From an uncultured Clostridia bacterium (lineage in GTDB: Bacteria; Bacillota; Clostridia; TANB77; CAG-508), in assembly GCA_947626885.1 (NCBI GenBank), contig CANQTX010000019.1, positions 1-38,829 on the forward strand: a stretch of DNA of 38,829 nucleotides. The letters are read 5' to 3'. Shown piece after piece: positions 24,649-33,011 of the stretch (position 1 is the stretch's first letter; every line of letters starts with the position of its first letter). The notes below the pieces were generated by a model that was given only the letters and a program-made list of their open reading frames with translations, made no database searches and had not been told where the DNA came from. The position numbers were made by a program, and so were the translations under genes.

Positions 24649-26073
24649 ATGCAAAAACAAGTGAAAAACTTGGAAGAATTAAATGAAAAAGGTATCACAT
24701 TAGTAGCATTAGTGGTAACCATCATTGTATTATTAATCTTAGCAGGTGTGAGCATAAGTCTAGTACTAGGCGATAATGGTGTCATAACCAAAGCAAGTAC
24801 AGCAGTAACAGAAAATCGAAAAGCGACAGCGCAAGAAGATATAGCAATGGCATGGGCAAGTTGTGAAACAGATTATTTAAATGAGTGGACAAAGAATACG
24901 AGTTCAAGTAAAGAAGAATATTTGTCGGAAGATGCCATTACAAGCAAATTTAATAATCAGTATTTAACAGGAGGAAGTGTGAGTGGAATCGTAAGAGGAG
25001 AAGATGGAAGCATAACAGGAACATACACAAGCACAGATAATAATACAAACATAGACTTTACGATAGAATCCAATGGAGTAGTAACAATAACAGGAGAGGC
25101 AGGACCAACAGCAATAGATGAAGGATTAAAAGTAGGAGATACCGTAACATACAGTCCAAGCGGAGAATACACATGGAAAGCAGATTATTGCTCAGCATCA
25201 ACACAAAACCAGAGTGACCAAATCTTAAAAAGTAGTGAAACAAATTATCAAGTAACAGAATGGAAGGTGTTTTCTATAGATGAAAAAAACAAAAAAGTTG
25301 AATTAATCTCAACGAATCCAACGACTGGAAAGGTATATTTAGGAGGAGCACCTGGATATAATAATGGTGTTACCCTATTAAATGAAGCATGTAATAGCTT
25401 ATATGGAAATACAAGTAAAGGTATTACAGGAAGAAGTATTAATATAGAGGACATAGAGGGAAGAATGACGGCTGATGCATTAAAAGCAGCACATGAATAT
25501 TCTAATGCAGCAAAATATGGAGAAAAGGTAAGTAGTGCATATAGCTCAAGTAACAGTCATTACCCACTTGTATATGAATTAGAGAACAAAAGTGTGATTA
25601 ATGGAAATGAAAAGTCAGGAGGATTAGAATTAAGTGATAGCACAAAATTATTAAATCGAACGGATAGTAGTACATTAACAACAAATGAAGTACAAAGTAC
25701 CACAGCAACAGACGGACATGTACAAGCTAAAATAAGCATCCAGCCATATCAAACATATTGGTATAAAACTAATTCTAACCTAAGTAATGGATTTCAAGGA
25801 GAAGGAACAGGAGAGTCGAACGTAAACTATAAGTTTATTTTCCCAAGCACATCTTTTAATGCCTACTGGGTGGCTTCGCGCTGTGTCAATACGAGCTCGA
25901 GCTATTGTGACTTTTGCATGCGCGGTGTGTACTCTGGTGACGTGTACGCTGGCTACGTGTTCGACTCTCGCAATAACGCTTACAGCAACACTCTAGCCCT
26001 CCGCCCCGTAGTTTCTCTAAGCGCTAAGCTCCTAGAAAAGGGTTCAAATGAGAATGCATGGGAAATAAAATAA
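24649..26073 (+). CDS. DGR target: pilin-like surface protein with hypervariable C-type-lectin-like tail
   Basis: 474 residues. A short basic leader ending in NEKG is followed by a hydrophobic helix (ITLVALVVTIIVLLILAG), like a type IV prepilin, although residue +5 is Ala instead of the usual Glu. A middle region (VGDTVTYSPSGEYTWKADY ... GVTLLNEACNSLYG) has the look of proteins common in gut Clostridia. The C-terminus (WVASR ... LALRPVVSL) fits a C-type-lectin/FGE-like fold, the usual scaffold for DGR diversification. Codons 407-455 are the variable repeat. AGAGGAGGAA precedes the ATG. A paralogue with a near-identical N-terminus begins at 38156. The likely role is binding a variable ligand at the cell surface (inference). 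Confidence 0.88.
   Translation: MQKQVKNLEELNEKGITLVALVVTIIVLLILAGVSISLVLGDNGVITKASTAVTENRKATAQEDIAMAWASCETDYLNEWTKNTSSSKEEYLSEDAITSKFNNQYLTGGSVSGIVRGEDGSITGTYTSTDNNTNIDFTIESNGVVTITGEAGPTAIDEGLKVGDTVTYSPSGEYTWKADYCSASTQNQSDQILKSSETNYQVTEWKVFSIDEKNKKVELISTNPTTGKVYLGGAPGYNNGVTLLNEACNSLYGNTSKGITGRSINIEDIEGRMTADALKAAHEYSNAAKYGEKVSSAYSSSNSHYPLVYELENKSVINGNEKSGGLELSDSTKLLNRTDSSTLTTNEVQSTTATDGHVQAKISIQPYQTYWYKTNSNLSNGFQGEGTGESNVNYKFIFPSTSFNAYWVASRCVNTSSSYCDFCMRGVYSGDVYAGYVFDSRNNAYSNTLALRPVVSLSAKLLEKGSNENAWEIK
25867..26011 (+). repeat. DGR variable repeat (VR)
   Basis: The 145 bp align without gaps to the template repeat at 26977-27121. They differ at 20 positions, all of which are A in the template (14 to G, 5 to T, 1 to C). 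17 codons are touched and 16 residues change. The invariant 3' end CTCTAGCCCTCCGCCCCGTA is the likely initiation-of-homing region. The stretch is far richer in G+C than its surroundings. Confidence 0.96.
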
Positions 26074-26105
26074 ACAATACATATTTAACTAAATTGAGAA
26101 AAAAA

Positions 26106-26139
26106 TACCCAGCTTGACCCTTGTGGGCAAGCAGGGGTA
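26106..26139 (+). other. GC-rich hairpin between DGR target and accessory gene
   Basis: TACCC/GGGTA, GCTTG/CAAGC and CCC/GGG stack into one long stem with a TTGT loop, 33 bp after the target stop and 95 bp after the VR. It has no T-tract. Its 3' arm contains AGGGG (26134-26137), a possible binding site for the ATG at 26142. Confidence 0.6.
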
Positions 26140-26171
26140 ATATGATTAAAAACATAATTGGTGAAAGTATC

Positions 26172-26606
26172 ATGGGAAGTATCACAATTGTAAAGAAAAT
26201 AAAATTAGTCCATTCCAATTGTATGGTTTTAGTAAAAATAGGAAATTTTTATCACGTGTTTAGTAAAGATGCTTATATTATTTCTTATTTATTAAATTAT
26301 AGGATAAAACTCATGGAAAATGTACCATGTTGTGCATTTCCAGTTGTTTCTTTAAGAAAAGTAGAGGCTATACTAGAAAATAATAAAATTGATTATCTCA
26401 TTGTTGACAAGCGAAATAATTATGAAGTGGAAGAACAACAATGGAATAAAAAAGATAATCGTTATGAAAGAGTTTTTAAAAAAGCATATATTTCCGTATC
26501 ATATACTATAAGAATTCAGAAAATTTATGATCAGTTAATGCAAGAGAAAGATAAGGAAAATATAGTGGAAAAGTTGGAAAAAATAGAAAGAATATTAAAG
26601 AAATGA
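26172..26606 (+). CDS. MutS-domain-I-like DGR accessory protein
   Basis: The first ~80 residues resemble the N-terminal mismatch-reading domain of MutS: LVKIGNFYHVFSKDAYIISYLLNYRI followed by VPCCAFPVVSLRKVEAILENNKIDYLIVD parallels the MutS pattern of G-D-F-Y-E ... P-M-A-G-V-P ... L-V-x-x-G-Y-x-V-A-I. The ATPase and clamp domains are absent. The tail is basic and helical. MutS-like accessory genes are reported in some DGRs. GGTGA seven bases upstream favours ATG 26172 (144 residues); ATG 26142 is the alternative. Its last four bases overlap the Avd-like gene (ATGA), indicating coupling. A role in mutagenic reverse transcription or homing is inferred from context. Confidence 0.72.
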   Translation: MGSITIVKKIKLVHSNCMVLVKIGNFYHVFSKDAYIISYLLNYRIKLMENVPCCAFPVVSLRKVEAILENNKIDYLIVDKRNNYEVEEQQWNKKDNRYERVFKKAYISVSYTIRIQKIYDQLMQEKDKENIVEKLEKIERILKK

Positions 26607-26965
26607 AAGAAGAAAAGTTTAAAACAATTCAATTTGTCAGAGAATTAATTGTACATATTGATAAACAATTAGAAAATTTTCCTAAAAAAGACATAGAAAT
26701 AAAACATGAAATTAAGTTGGAAACATATGAATTATTAAAAACAGCTTATATAGCAAATACAACTTCCGATAGAGAAACACGAATAAGAAATTTAGAAAAT
26801 ATGATTGTAAGAATAAAATTAATAGATTTTTTCATGAATCTAGCTTACGATAAGCAGATTATTAATCACAAAAAATATTTAAAAATAGGAGAAAGGCTAG
26901 ATGATATTGCAAAATATACAATGGGATGGTTAAAAAACACAAAAAGCAATCAAGAAAATCCATAG
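26603..26965 (+). CDS. Avd-like DGR accessory protein
   Basis: 120 residues, mostly helical and basic (FKTIQFVRELIVHIDKQLENFPKKD ... ELLKTAYIANTTSDRETRIRNLENMIVRIKLIDFFMNLAYD ... YLKIGERLDDIAKYTMGWLK). This matches the four-helix-bundle Avd/23S-intervening-sequence-type fold. In Bordetella phage BPP-1, Avd forms a pentamer that binds the reverse transcriptase and template RNA and is essential for cDNA synthesis. The start overlaps the preceding stop by four bases, and the template repeat begins 11 bases after its stop. Confidence 0.85.
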   Translation: MKEEKFKTIQFVRELIVHIDKQLENFPKKDIEIKHEIKLETYELLKTAYIANTTSDRETRIRNLENMIVRIKLIDFFMNLAYDKQIINHKKYLKIGERLDDIAKYTMGWLKNTKSNQENP

Positions 26966-26976
26966 GGCATAATTGA

Positions 26977-27121
26977 TGGGTGGCTTCGCGCTGTGTCAAT
27001 ACGAACTCAAGCAATTGTAACTTTTACATGCGCAATGTGAACTCTGGTAACGTGAACGCTAACAACATGTTCAACTCTAACAATAACACTAACAACAACA
27101 CTCTAGCCCTCCGCCCCGTAG
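26977..27121 (+). repeat. DGR template repeat (TR)
   Basis: Non-coding donor copy of the VR, read in the plus orientation. In VR frame it contains 17 AAY (Asn) codons where the VR has varied residues, the standard DGR design in which adenines are mutated during reverse transcription. The flanks diverge from the VR at 26975 and 27122. It lies between the Avd-like gene and the convergent reverse transcriptase gene. Bases 27122-27252 hold no gene and are probably the 3' part of the template RNA, including GATAGTA/TACTATC pairing (27220-27261). Confidence 0.96.
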
Positions 27122-27252
27122 CTTCTATAAACTGTGGTTATATAAAATAATAAGTTATATAAGGGAAGTATAGAAACAAATTATGTCCTTTCATGTAAAT
27201 GATAAAACTAAAGCAGATGATAGTATTTGTTAGTAGAAAAATTTCGAAAAGG

Positions 27253-27277
27253 AGTACTATCTAGCACTGCTTTTTTT
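27253..27277 (+). terminator. Probable terminator of the template RNA
   Basis: AGTACTA (27253-27259) pairs with TAGCACT (27262-27268), followed by GC and seven Ts. It ends on the last codon of the convergent reverse transcriptase gene. The loop is tight, so some outer pairs may open. Confidence 0.5.
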
Positions 27278-28244
27278 AAAATAATTCTGAATGATTGGTG
27301 AACATATCTGGATAATGATTTTCATAGCAAATTAAGGTATTAATGAGACTTCTTAGTGAAATCTTTTGTTTTTTATAAAGTTTGTATTTATGTTTGATAT
27401 TTCGTTTTACATTTCTATATTTTGCAGGATTTCCCTTACAATTTCTTCCTAGAAAAATAAAATTGTCAGAAGATTTATAGATTCTAGTTTTTTTATTTAA
27501 TACAAGTTTTTCTTTTTTTAAAAAATCTTTAATGCGTGTAAGACATTCTGTTAAATATTCTTTGAAAGGATGGAACAACAAGAAGTCGTCTTGATAACGA
27601 ACATAGTATTTAATTTTTAATGTTTCTTTAATAAAGTGATCTAAATCATTTAAATAAAAAATTGCTAAAACTTGACTAGTCATAGATCCAATTCCTAGTC
27701 CAGGGTTTGTACTATCAATCACTTTAAAAACAATATCTAAAGCTTCTTTATCTTTGATTCTTCTTTTTAATTTCCTTTTTAATATATCATGATCAATACT
27801 TGAAAAAAACTTACTAATATCGCACTTTAAAATAAAAAATTTACCATAGTTAATATAGCAATTTCTCATAAATTGCTTAAAAAGAGAAAGGCCTTTTTGC
27901 GTTCCTAAGTTTTTTCTACTAGCAACATTAACATCTATCAAACAAGGAAGAAGTGCCGGATATAAAATATGTCTACTAATTAAATGATTTATTACTTTAT
28001 CCTGCAGATTTTGACTAAAGATAATACGTTTCTTAGGCTCATAGATAATAAAGCTGTGATAGGTGCCACCAGTATAAAGATGATTTCTCAATAAATTTTC
28101 AATTCTAGAAATATAAATGCATTTATATTCTTTAAATTTTGCAACTTTTGCTTTATTTTTAGTATTCCTACATACTTCTTGAAAAGCATCTTCAATATGA
28201 TTAAGTTGATAAATACTTGGATATAAATTTCCGATTCGTTTCAT
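27276..28244 (-). CDS. DGR reverse transcriptase
   Basis: 322 residues. It copies template RNA into adenine-mutagenised cDNA that replaces the VR. Catalytic residues: D142 in KCDISKFFSS (motif A) and Y217-Q-D-D220 in RYQDDFLLF. The motif IGSMTSQ at 185-191 has the (L/I)GxxxSQ form typical of DGR enzymes, in place of QG in most other reverse transcriptases. There is no maturase, HNH or integrase domain, excluding a group II intron or retrotransposon. The ATG at 28244 has GGGAG upstream. It is transcribed toward the TR on the opposite strand from its own promoter at 28304-28276. Confidence 0.95.
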   Translation of the reverse strand: MKRIGNLYPSIYQLNHIEDAFQEVCRNTKNKAKVAKFKEYKCIYISRIENLLRNHLYTGGTYHSFIIYEPKKRIIFSQNLQDKVINHLISRHILYPALLPCLIDVNVASRKNLGTQKGLSLFKQFMRNCYINYGKFFILKCDISKFFSSIDHDILKRKLKRRIKDKEALDIVFKVIDSTNPGLGIGSMTSQVLAIFYLNDLDHFIKETLKIKYYVRYQDDFLLFHPFKEYLTECLTRIKDFLKKEKLVLNKKTRIYKSSDNFIFLGRNCKGNPAKYRNVKRNIKHKYKLYKKQKISLRSLINTLICYENHYPDMFTNHSELF

Positions 28245-28275
28245 TTATTATCTCCCAATAAAAATGTTTTTCATT

Positions 28276-28304
28276 ATTATATATACTATGAGGATATTGT
28301 TCAA
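28276..28304 (-). promoter_or_regulatory. Promoter of the DGR reverse transcriptase
   Basis: On the minus strand, TTGAAC (28304-28299) and TATAAT (28281-28276) have 17-bp spacing, about 30 bases before the start codon. Confidence 0.65.
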
Positions 28305-28336
28305 GGTAAAATTTTTATTTTATGTCGAAATTTGTC

Positions 28337-28365
28337 TTGAATTTTAACATAAAATGTTGTATAGT
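28337..28365 (+). promoter_or_regulatory. Upstream ftsA promoter candidate
   Basis: TTGAAT at 28337 and TATAGT at 28360 with 17-bp spacing. It lies back-to-back with the reverse transcriptase promoter in the 320-bp gap 28245-28567, which holds no gene. Confidence 0.5.
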
Positions 28366-28438
28366 AAAATCTGTGTCTAAAATTTTTCATAAATAACAAA
28401 AAGGTTACAAAAATATTACAAAAATATATCATTTTCAC

Positions 28439-28467
28439 TTGACTTTTTGAAGAAAATGTAATATTCT
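28439..28467 (+). promoter_or_regulatory. Downstream ftsA promoter candidate
   Basis: TTGACT at 28439 and TATTCT at 28462 with 17-bp spacing, about 100 bases before ftsA. Tandem promoters before ftsAZ are usual. Confidence 0.5.
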
Positions 28468-28567
28468 TATCCCATGAAGTTTTAAGTTTGTGAAGAATGG
28501 GGGTTCTTAATAAATTTAAACCATTTTAGGTACAAGTTTTAAAATATAATAAATGGAGGAGTTAGCT

Positions 28568-29800
28568 TTGGCTGTAGGGGATATAATTGTTGGTATCGAT
28601 ATTGGAACCTCTAAGGTAAGCACATTTGTTGGTGAAGTCAATAACTTTAATCAAATTGAAATTATTTGTAGTACAAGCAGTAAATGTTCCGCTATACAAA
28701 AAGGTAAAATTATAGATGAAGAAGAACTAAGTACAGCATTATCAAGAACTATAAAAGAAGTAGAAGATATTGCTAATTTAAAAGTCAATTCAGCTTACAC
28801 AACAATACCTGGCAAGTATGTAACCATTGTGCAAAACAGTATCGTGAAGGATGCAAAAGATAAATTTGCTGGTATAACAATTAAAGATGTTGCATCAGCA
28901 ATTATACAAGTAAGAGATATTGAAATCCCAGAAGATAAAGTACTAATTGATATAGTGCCAGATAAATTCATTTTGGAAGATGGTAAAGCAGTAGAAGATC
29001 CAGTAGGAAAATTCAGTAGTAACTTTACATTAACAGCACAAATTATCCTTGCTGAAAAAGAATACATAAAACAGTTAACTTCTGTATTTAAGAAGGCTGG
29101 GGTAGAGATAGATGGTGTTGTACCAACAGTATTGGCTGAAAGAAATCTAGTCCTGGATACGAATGAATTATCCGATAATGTTATGATATTAGATATAGGA
29201 GCAGGCAATACAGATATAGGAATATTTAATGGTTCTTCTTTTATTTACACAAATACAATAGCCTTAGGAGGAGAAAACATCACGAGTGACATAGCCTATG
29301 TTTTAAATATCTCTAGGGAAGAAGCAGATAAATTAAAAAGACAATATGGATTAGCATTAAAATCATTTATAGACAACGATAATAATATTGTTCTTAATAC
29401 ATGTAGAGATTTAGATGCTAAAAATAAAACCATAAAAAGTTCAGAATTAGTGGAAATTATTGAAGCTCGCATTGAAGAAATATTTACTTTAGTTAATAAA
29501 GATATTACATCTCATGGAATAAAAAGTAACATTAACAATGTTATACTAACAGGCGAAGGTATTGTAAATATTAATAAGAGTGATACAGCAGGAAAAATTA
29601 TTATGAATATACCTGTAAAAATTTCTACAGGAAGATTAATTAGTACGGTAAAATCTACTTATAGAGTAAGTTATGCTCTAGTAAGATACATAGCTGCAAG
29701 ACCATATGCTAAAACCGTTTCAAGTAGCATTGATGTCAAAACAGAAAGAAACATATTAAAGAGTGTTATGGAGAAAGTAAAAGATTTTTTCTATTCATAA
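28568..29800 (+). CDS. ftsA: Cell division protein FtsA
   Basis: An actin-like ATPase that tethers FtsZ to the membrane. The phosphate-1 motif is in IVGIDIGTSKVSTFVGEV and the phosphate-2 motif is in MILDIGAGNTDIGIF, with the SHS2/1C region between. The C-terminus ILKSVMEKVKDFFYS is a short amphipathic membrane-targeting helix. The longest frame starts at ATG 28553, but that ATG overlaps the GGAGGAG site; TTG 28568 is better placed (410 residues). ftsZ follows after 49 bp. The DGR separates it from the murA-ftsQ-sbp block. Confidence 0.93.
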   Translation: MAVGDIIVGIDIGTSKVSTFVGEVNNFNQIEIICSTSSKCSAIQKGKIIDEEELSTALSRTIKEVEDIANLKVNSAYTTIPGKYVTIVQNSIVKDAKDKFAGITIKDVASAIIQVRDIEIPEDKVLIDIVPDKFILEDGKAVEDPVGKFSSNFTLTAQIILAEKEYIKQLTSVFKKAGVEIDGVVPTVLAERNLVLDTNELSDNVMILDIGAGNTDIGIFNGSSFIYTNTIALGGENITSDIAYVLNISREEADKLKRQYGLALKSFIDNDNNIVLNTCRDLDAKNKTIKSSELVEIIEARIEEIFTLVNKDITSHGIKSNINNVILTGEGIVNINKSDTAGKIIMNIPVKISTGRLISTVKSTYRVSYALVRYIAARPYAKTVSSSIDVKTERNILKSVMEKVKDFFYS

Positions 29801-29849
29801 ACCATGTTTTTAATTTTAATATTTAATATATAAGAGGAGGGTATACCTT

Positions 29850-30974
29850 ATGATTATGGATGATAACGAACTAAACTACATGATGGATGGAACAGCTACA
29901 ATTAAAGTAATAGGTGTTGGAGGAGCAGGAAATAATGCAGTAAATAGAATGATTGAAGCGGGTATTAGAAATGTTGAATTTATTGCAGTCAACACAGATA
30001 GACAAACTTTAAATGAATCTAAGGCAAGTGCTAAAATTCAAATTGGAGAAAAGCTAACAAGAGGATTAGGAGCAGGGGCCAATCCAGATATAGGATTACA
30101 AGCAGCTGAAGAAAGTAGAGCAGAAATTGCAGAAGTATTAAAAGGTGCTGATATGGTGTTTGTAACAGCCGGTATGGGCGGAGGAACAGGTACAGGAGCA
30201 GCTCCTATTGTGGCAACAACTGCCAAAGAAATGGGAATTTTAACAATTGGAGTTGTTACTAAACCATTTACATTTGAAGGGAAAAAAAGATTAGCACAAG
30301 CAGAGCGTGGTGTTGCTAGTTTAAAAGGAAAAGTAGATACATTAGTAGTAATTCCTAACGATAAATTATTACAAGTAATAGATAGAAAAACATCAATGAT
30401 AGAAGCTTTTAGAATGGCAGATGATGTTTTAAGACAAGGTGTTCAAGGTATATCAGACCTAATTTCTGTACCAGGTGTTATCAACTTAGACTTTGCTGAT
30501 GTAAGAACAATTATGTTAGATCAAGGTATGGCACATATGGGCATAGGATCTGCTAGTGGAGAAAATAGAGCAGAAGATGCAGCAAAACAAGCAATCCAAA
30601 GTCCATTATTAGAAACATCTATTGAAGGGGCTAGAGGTATTATTATTAATATTACTGGAGGAAGTGATATGGGATTGCATGAGGCAAACACAGCAGCAGA
30701 ATTAGTACAAAGAAGTGCCGATCCAGAAGCAAATATCATTTTTGGTACAGTAATTGATGACGCTATGGGAGATGAAATTCAGATTACAGTAATTGCAACT
30801 GGTTTTGAAAAAGAAGAAGAAAAAAGAAGTACATCACAATATGAAAATATTGTAGCAGATGCTTGGAGAAAAAGAAGTGCTTCTACTACAGCAGCAAGTA
30901 ATTCAGATTCTAATGGAAATGATTTGGATATTCCAACTTTCTTAAGAAAGAATAAGGGGCTTGGCAATAAATAA
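29850..30974 (+). CDS. ftsZ: Cell division protein FtsZ
   Basis: Tubulin-like GTPase forming the Z-ring. The nucleotide loop [12 protein letters not shown] is near residue 25 and the tubulin signature [10 protein letters not shown] is near 107. The conserved NxDFAD ([11 protein letters not shown]) is present, and the C-terminal peptide [13 protein letters not shown] binds partners such as FtsA. 374 residues. GGAGGG lies upstream of ATG 29850. Confidence 0.97.
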   Translation: MIMDDNELNYMMDGTATIKVIGVGGAGNNAVNRMIEAGIRNVEFIAVNTDRQTLNESKASAKIQIGEKLTRGLGAGANPDIGLQAAEESRAEIAEVLKGADMVFVTAGMGGGTGTGAAPIVATTAKEMGILTIGVVTKPFTFEGKKRLAQAERGVASLKGKVDTLVVIPNDKLLQVIDRKTSMIEAFRMADDVLRQGVQGISDLISVPGVINLDFADVRTIMLDQGMAHMGIGSASGENRAEDAAKQAIQSPLLETSIEGARGIIINITGGSDMGLHEANTAAELVQRSADPEANIIFGTVIDDAMGDEIQITVIATGFEKEEEKRSTSQYENIVADAWRKRSASTTAASNSDSNGNDLDIPTFLRKNKGLGNK

Positions 30975-31025
30975 TAAAAATTCATAAACATATTGTCAAA
31001 AAAATAGAAAAAAATAAAAAACTAA

Positions 31026-31063
31026 AAAGAAATAATCTACATTTGTAGATTATTTCTTTTTTT
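31026..31063 (+). terminator. Terminator after ftsZ
   Basis: AAAGAAATAATCTAC pairs with GTAGATTATTTCTTT around the loop ATTT, continuing into a T-run. Confidence 0.85.
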
Positions 31064-31211
31064 CTACCCTATAAAATGACACATTTTTTTAGGATAGCAT
31101 AGTAAAATAGAAATAGGTTAGCCAGGTATATGAGAACAGAAAAAAACATGGTATAACAAAAAATAATATAACAAAATGATAGTATATCAAGAAAGAGGAA
31201 GGGAAATTTTC

Positions 31212-32138
31212 ATGACAATATATTTAGATGTTGTTTTTTTTGAAAATGTTGTACTGAACTATATTATTATCCTTTCTACCGCTATTATAAGTAAAGCGAA
31301 AATTAGTATCAAAAGAATATTAGTGGCTAGTAGTATTGGTAGTATATTTACTATATTCAACTATGTTGTAACATTGGGATGTATTGCTAATACTATTATG
31401 AAACTACTAATTTCTCTTGTTATTGTTATGGTGGCTTTTAATAGTAACAAAGTAAAAAATATTTTAAAACAATTGGTGTTTTTTTATTTAGTGTCTTTTA
31501 CTTTTGGTGGAGTTGCTTTTATGTTACTATATGTTATCAGTCCGCAAAATATTGTTATAGAAGAAAATCATTTAGTAGGTACCTATCCTATTAAAGTGGC
31601 AGTATTAGCTGGTGGAATAGGATTTATAATGATTGCTGTTGTATCTAAGATTATAAAAGATAGAATGAGTAAGAAATCCATGTTATGTGATTTAGAAATT
31701 TTTTATAAAGGCAAAGTGAAAAAGGTGAAAACAATGATAGATACTGGTAATTTATTAAAAGAACCTATAACGCAAACAGACGTTATTATTGTGGAAAAAA
31801 ATAGTTTACAAGGATTGGTAGAACAAGATATTCTAGATAATATTTGCAATATTTTACAAGGAAAATGGCTTACAAGTCAGGAAAAGTTACATTCTTATAA
31901 GTTTAAAATTATTCCATTTGCTTCATTAGGAAATGATAATGGACTACTGATAGGTTTTAAACCAGATTATATTAAAATTTATGACGAAGAGGAGAATGTG
32001 AGAAATGATGTTATTGTTGCAATATATGATGGAAAATTAACGAGAACAAATTTATATACTAGTTTAATAGGGCTAGACATTTTAAAAAGGGAGGGAGATA
32101 GAAAGCATGAAACTACTATTCAAAAAGTTAACATCTAA
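31212..32138 (+). CDS. spoIIGA: Sigma-E processing peptidase SpoIIGA
   Basis: A membrane aspartic protease of the mother cell that cleaves the pro-sequence of sigma-E during sporulation. The first ~150 residues are a five-helix-type membrane domain ([22 protein letters not shown]); the C-terminal half contains the catalytic Asp177 in [11 protein letters not shown]. The longest frame starts at 31176, but AGGAAGGG at 31196-31203 supports ATG 31212 (308 residues). The gene overlaps sigE by 32 bp, the classic spoIIG operon. Confidence 0.93.
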   Translation: MTIYLDVVFFENVVLNYIIILSTAIISKAKISIKRILVASSIGSIFTIFNYVVTLGCIANTIMKLLISLVIVMVAFNSNKVKNILKQLVFFYLVSFTFGGVAFMLLYVISPQNIVIEENHLVGTYPIKVAVLAGGIGFIMIAVVSKIIKDRMSKKSMLCDLEIFYKGKVKKVKTMIDTGNLLKEPITQTDVIIVEKNSLQGLVEQDILDNICNILQGKWLTSQEKLHSYKFKIIPFASLGNDNGLLIGFKPDYIKIYDEEENVRNDVIVAIYDGKLTRTNLYTSLIGLDILKREGDRKHETTIQKVNI

Positions 32139-32844
32139 GATTTTAAACATTTTTAAAAAGTATTTAGAAAGGGACAAAATTGACAAATTTCCAGTATTTT
32201 ATATTAAAGGTAATCAAACACTTCCACCACCGCTAGATACAATAGAAGAAGAAAAATTAATTAGAAGATTAGCGTATGATGATTTTGAAGCAAAACAAGT
32301 ATTGGTAGAAAGAAACTTAAGATTAGTTGTTTATATAGCCAAAAAATTTGAAAATACAGGAATTGATTTTGAAGATTTAATTTCCATTGGAACCATAGGA
32401 TTAATGAAAGCCATTAATAGTTTTAAAGCAGATAAAAATATTAAACTTGCCACATATGCATCGCGATGTATAGAGAACGAAATATTAATGCAGTTAAGAC
32501 GCAATACGAAAATTAAAAATGAAGTTTCCATTGATGAACCACTAAATAAAGATAGTGATGGAAATGAATTGCTATTATCAGATATACTAGGAACAGAGGA
32601 TGATATTACTTCTAAAGGTATTGAAGATGAAGTAGATAAAGCACTTTTAAAAGTGGCTATTAGTAAATTAAGTAAAAGAGAAAAAGATATTATGCGATTG
32701 CGCTTTGGAATAGAAGGTAGTGGTATGGAAAAAACGCAAAAAGAAGTGGCGGATATGATGGGAATTTCTCAAAGTTATATCTCAAGGTTAGAAAAGCGTA
32801 TTATGAAGAAAATGAAAAAGGAAATTATGAGCAAAACAGGATAA
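32107..32844 (+). CDS. sigE: Sporulation sigma factor sigma-E
   Basis: Mother-cell sigma factor made as an inactive precursor. Region 2 is at about residues 70-140 ([34 protein letters not shown] ... [14 protein letters not shown]) and region 4 with its helix-turn-helix is at the C-terminus ([27 protein letters not shown]). The first ~28 residues are the extra pro-sequence that SpoIIGA removes. GGGAGGGA precedes the ATG inside the spoIIGA end. 245 residues. Confidence 0.96.
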   Translation: MKLLFKKLTSKILNIFKKYLERDKIDKFPVFYIKGNQTLPPPLDTIEEEKLIRRLAYDDFEAKQVLVERNLRLVVYIAKKFENTGIDFEDLISIGTIGLMKAINSFKADKNIKLATYASRCIENEILMQLRRNTKIKNEVSIDEPLNKDSDGNELLLSDILGTEDDITSKGIEDEVDKALLKVAISKLSKREKDIMRLRFGIEGSGMEKTQKEVADMMGISQSYISRLEKRIMKKMKKEIMSKTG

Positions 32845-32849
32845 AGCCA

Positions 32850-32897
32850 AAAGGCTTGGTAATGCTTAGCAAAGTATTACCAGCCTTTCTTTTTTTC
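32850..32897 (+). terminator. Terminator after sigE
   Basis: AAGGCTTGGTAATGCTT pairs with AAGTATTACCAGCCTTT around AGCA, then CTTTTTTT. Confidence 0.9.
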
Positions 32898-33011
32898 CTA
32901 GAAAATGGCTTGACAAAAAAATATATAATGCATATGATATAAGCAAAGATACAAGAAATGAATCAGGAAAATGATTAGAGCAACAGAAGAATTTTAGAAA
33001 GGATAAATTAA

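Noticed and set aside
24957..25172. Minus-strand ORF conserved between the two DGR-target genes (also at 38488-38700).
   Set aside because: It is conserved only because the sense genes are recent duplicates; no ribosome binding site or promoter on the minus strand supports it.
27276..28244. Group II intron or retron reverse transcriptase.
   Set aside because: There is no maturase or endonuclease domain, no intron RNA ends and no msr/msd structure; the (L/I)GxxxSQ motif plus TR/VR pair fits a DGR.
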